Assembly (NCBI GenBank): GCA_021730835.1
Contig: JAKFYP010000203.1
Coordinates: 1 to 7,093, forward strand
Reading direction: 5' to 3'
Source of the DNA: Alphaproteobacteria bacterium
GTDB taxonomy: Bacteria; Pseudomonadota; Alphaproteobacteria; Rickettsiales; UBA998
DNA: 7,093 bases
Shown: in pieces, positions 6,198 to 7,093 of the stretch
Position numbering within the stretch: the stretch's first letter is position 1
How the letters are laid out: every line of letters begins with the position of its first letter
The notes under the pieces: generated by a model
Database searches by the model: none
What the model saw: the letters and a program-made list of their open reading frames with translations, nothing else
What the model was told of the DNA's origin: nothing
Program-made: the position numbers and the translations under genes

Positions 6198-6848
6198 ATG
6201 AAAAAGAAGGTGAAGCGTCGTTTGTTGCCCCGCAGGAAAATGGCGGCATCCGACGTGCTGGAGCGGGCGGTCAGCCGCTACACGACTGATCGGATTTCTC
6301 TGGGTGAACTGGTGCATGCGCTGCATGAACGGGGGTTTGCCATCATTATGTTATTGCTGGTATTGCCCAACTGCGTGCCGATTCCTGTGCCGCCGGGCGT
6401 TTCTACCATTCTTTCTCTGCCGTTGATTTTCTTTTCCGTCCAGATGTTGATCGGCTGGGATGCTCCCTGGTTGCCGCGCTGGCTCAAGCGCCGCACCATC
6501 CGGCGCGAAACGCTTTCCAAAATGGTCGCGCTCGCCGCTCCTCGCCTGAAAAAAATCGAGAAAGTGCTCAAACCGCGCTATCCTTTCGCCAGTTCGCAAA
6601 CCGGCGAGCGGGTGATCGGGTTGTTATGGCTGATTTTTTCCCTCAGTATCGCCATTCCGCTGCCTGGTACGAATTTCCTGCCGGGGCTTGGGATCATGAT
6701 TATGGCGCTCGGGTTACTCAGCCGCGACGGGTTGATCATTGCTGCCGGGATGCTGGTGGGTATGGCAGGCATTGGCGTTACCACTGCCATCCTGATTGCC
6801 GGAGTTAAGGCGGTTAAGGCGTCACTGCCCTTTCTGTTCCCCGGTTAA
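6198..6848 (+). CDS. ExoD-family membrane protein (exopolysaccharide synthesis ExoD-like)
   Basis: The family is named after rhizobial ExoD, linked to exopolysaccharide production, alkaline tolerance and nodule invasion; its biochemical role is unknown. The protein is 216 aa, typical length. A basic N-terminus (MKKKVKRRLLPRRK) precedes a helical stretch ending in LGELVHALHERG (35-46). Then come ExoD hallmarks: LLLVLPNCVPIPVPPGVST (52-70) with a membrane segment, LPLIFFSVQMLIG (74-86), PWLPRWLKRRTI (90-101), a charged loop KKIEKVLKPRYPF (118-130), GERVIGLLWLIFSLSIAIPLPG across 136-157, and a final membrane region LGLLSRDGLIIAAGMLVG (171-188) to about 205. The two Pro/Gly-rich halves (56-76 and 153-175) look like a loose internal repeat. 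An alternative ATG at 6240, preceded by AGGAA, would drop 14 basic residues. It is on the same strand as the CobD-like gene, 34 bp away, so co-transcription is also possible. Confidence 0.88.
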   Translation: MKKKVKRRLLPRRKMAASDVLERAVSRYTTDRISLGELVHALHERGFAIIMLLLVLPNCVPIPVPPGVSTILSLPLIFFSVQMLIGWDAPWLPRWLKRRTIRRETLSKMVALAAPRLKKIEKVLKPRYPFASSQTGERVIGLLWLIFSLSIAIPLPGTNFLPGLGIMIMALGLLSRDGLIIAAGMLVGMAGIGVTTAILIAGVKAVKASLPFLFPG

Positions 6849-7093
6849 GTTTTGGGGCTGTTTCATCGAAGCAGGTATGTCAGAGTGGAAGTATAGCCTG
6901 TTTGATTGATGTAAGCTATTCCGTTTCCCTTGAACTCATGAATTGGCTAAAAAACATCTTCTAATTCACTAGTGTCCCAACGTTTAATCGAATAAATTCA
7001 ATTGATTATAGTTTTGCGGCGTGATGGTTTGGGGAAGAGTTTTCTCAAACAGGCGGATTACCTCAGTTTTTTCGAAGCAATTGACGGAGATGA
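6849..7093. other. Low-GC region downstream of exoD without a certain gene
   Basis: About 40% GC by my count (98 of 245), against roughly 55-70% in the neighbouring genes. It contains stop codons in all frames over its first half, no strong hairpin with a U-run, and no recognisable RNA gene. The composition drop suggests the border of an accessory or mobile segment beyond the window edge. A possible partial reading frame at the far end is listed separately. Confidence 0.5.
6984..7093 (-). CDS. Possible C-terminal end of an unidentified minus-strand protein
   Basis: Reading leftward from the window edge, a frame runs 35 codons to a TAA (6984-6986). It ends in FEKTLPQTITP followed by QNYNQLNLFD. 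The tail looks protein-like and sits in low-GC DNA, which could fit a transposase or other accessory gene, but I do not recognise the family. A random frame of this length is not rare (about one in five), and plus-strand frames across 7020-7093 are also open (for example one starting ATG 7023, and a TTG-started frame reading SFLKQADYLSFFEAIDGD). Treat it as a pointer to the neighbouring sequence rather than a gene call. Confidence 0.22.
   Translation of the reverse strand, partial: ISVNCFEKTEVIRLFEKTLPQTITPQNYNQLNLFD

Noticed and set aside
6838..6870. Possible exoD terminator (CCCC...GGGG)
   Set aside because: Only a 4 bp stem with a long loop and no T-run directly after it.

Overview
This 7.1 kb window looks like a chromosomal segment of an alphaproteobacterium. 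The genes are GC-rich, there is a single long bifunctional Rsh-type (p)ppGpp enzyme, and the riboflavin genes run ribD-ribE-ribB(A-like). I infer the class from gene content and protein style; no marker fixes the genus.

Leftward (minus-strand) block, positions 5039 to 1: ribD (deaminase/reductase), ribE (riboflavin synthase) and a RibB protein with a cysteine-free GTP cyclohydrolase II-like tail (RibBX type) form a compact riboflavin operon. After a 276 bp gap comes rsh, a RelA/SpoT-family (p)ppGpp synthetase/hydrolase that leaves the window at its 3' end, before its ACT domain. The rib genes cover the middle and final steps of riboflavin synthesis. The GTP cyclohydrolase II step (ribA) and lumazine synthase (ribH) are not here and must be elsewhere if the pathway is complete. 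No FMN riboswitch is visible upstream of ribD.

The ribB-rsh gap holds a 146 bp imperfect palindrome. Its ends resemble IS6/IS26-type terminal repeats, so it looks like a small non-autonomous or palindromic repetitive element lodged just upstream of rsh.

Rightward (plus-strand) block, positions 5174 to 6848: two integral membrane proteins. The first is a strongly diverged CobD/CbiB-family protein that has lost several of the family's most conserved motifs. The second is an ExoD-family protein, probably with its own promoter and possibly read from a leaderless transcript. The ribD/CobD-like pair is divergent around an A/T-rich stretch with a 12 bp direct repeat.

The last 245 bp (6849-7093) drop to about 40% GC by my count. 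They hold no certain gene, only a possible C-terminal end of a minus-strand reading frame at the window edge. I found no tRNA, rRNA, CRISPR array or complete insertion sequence.
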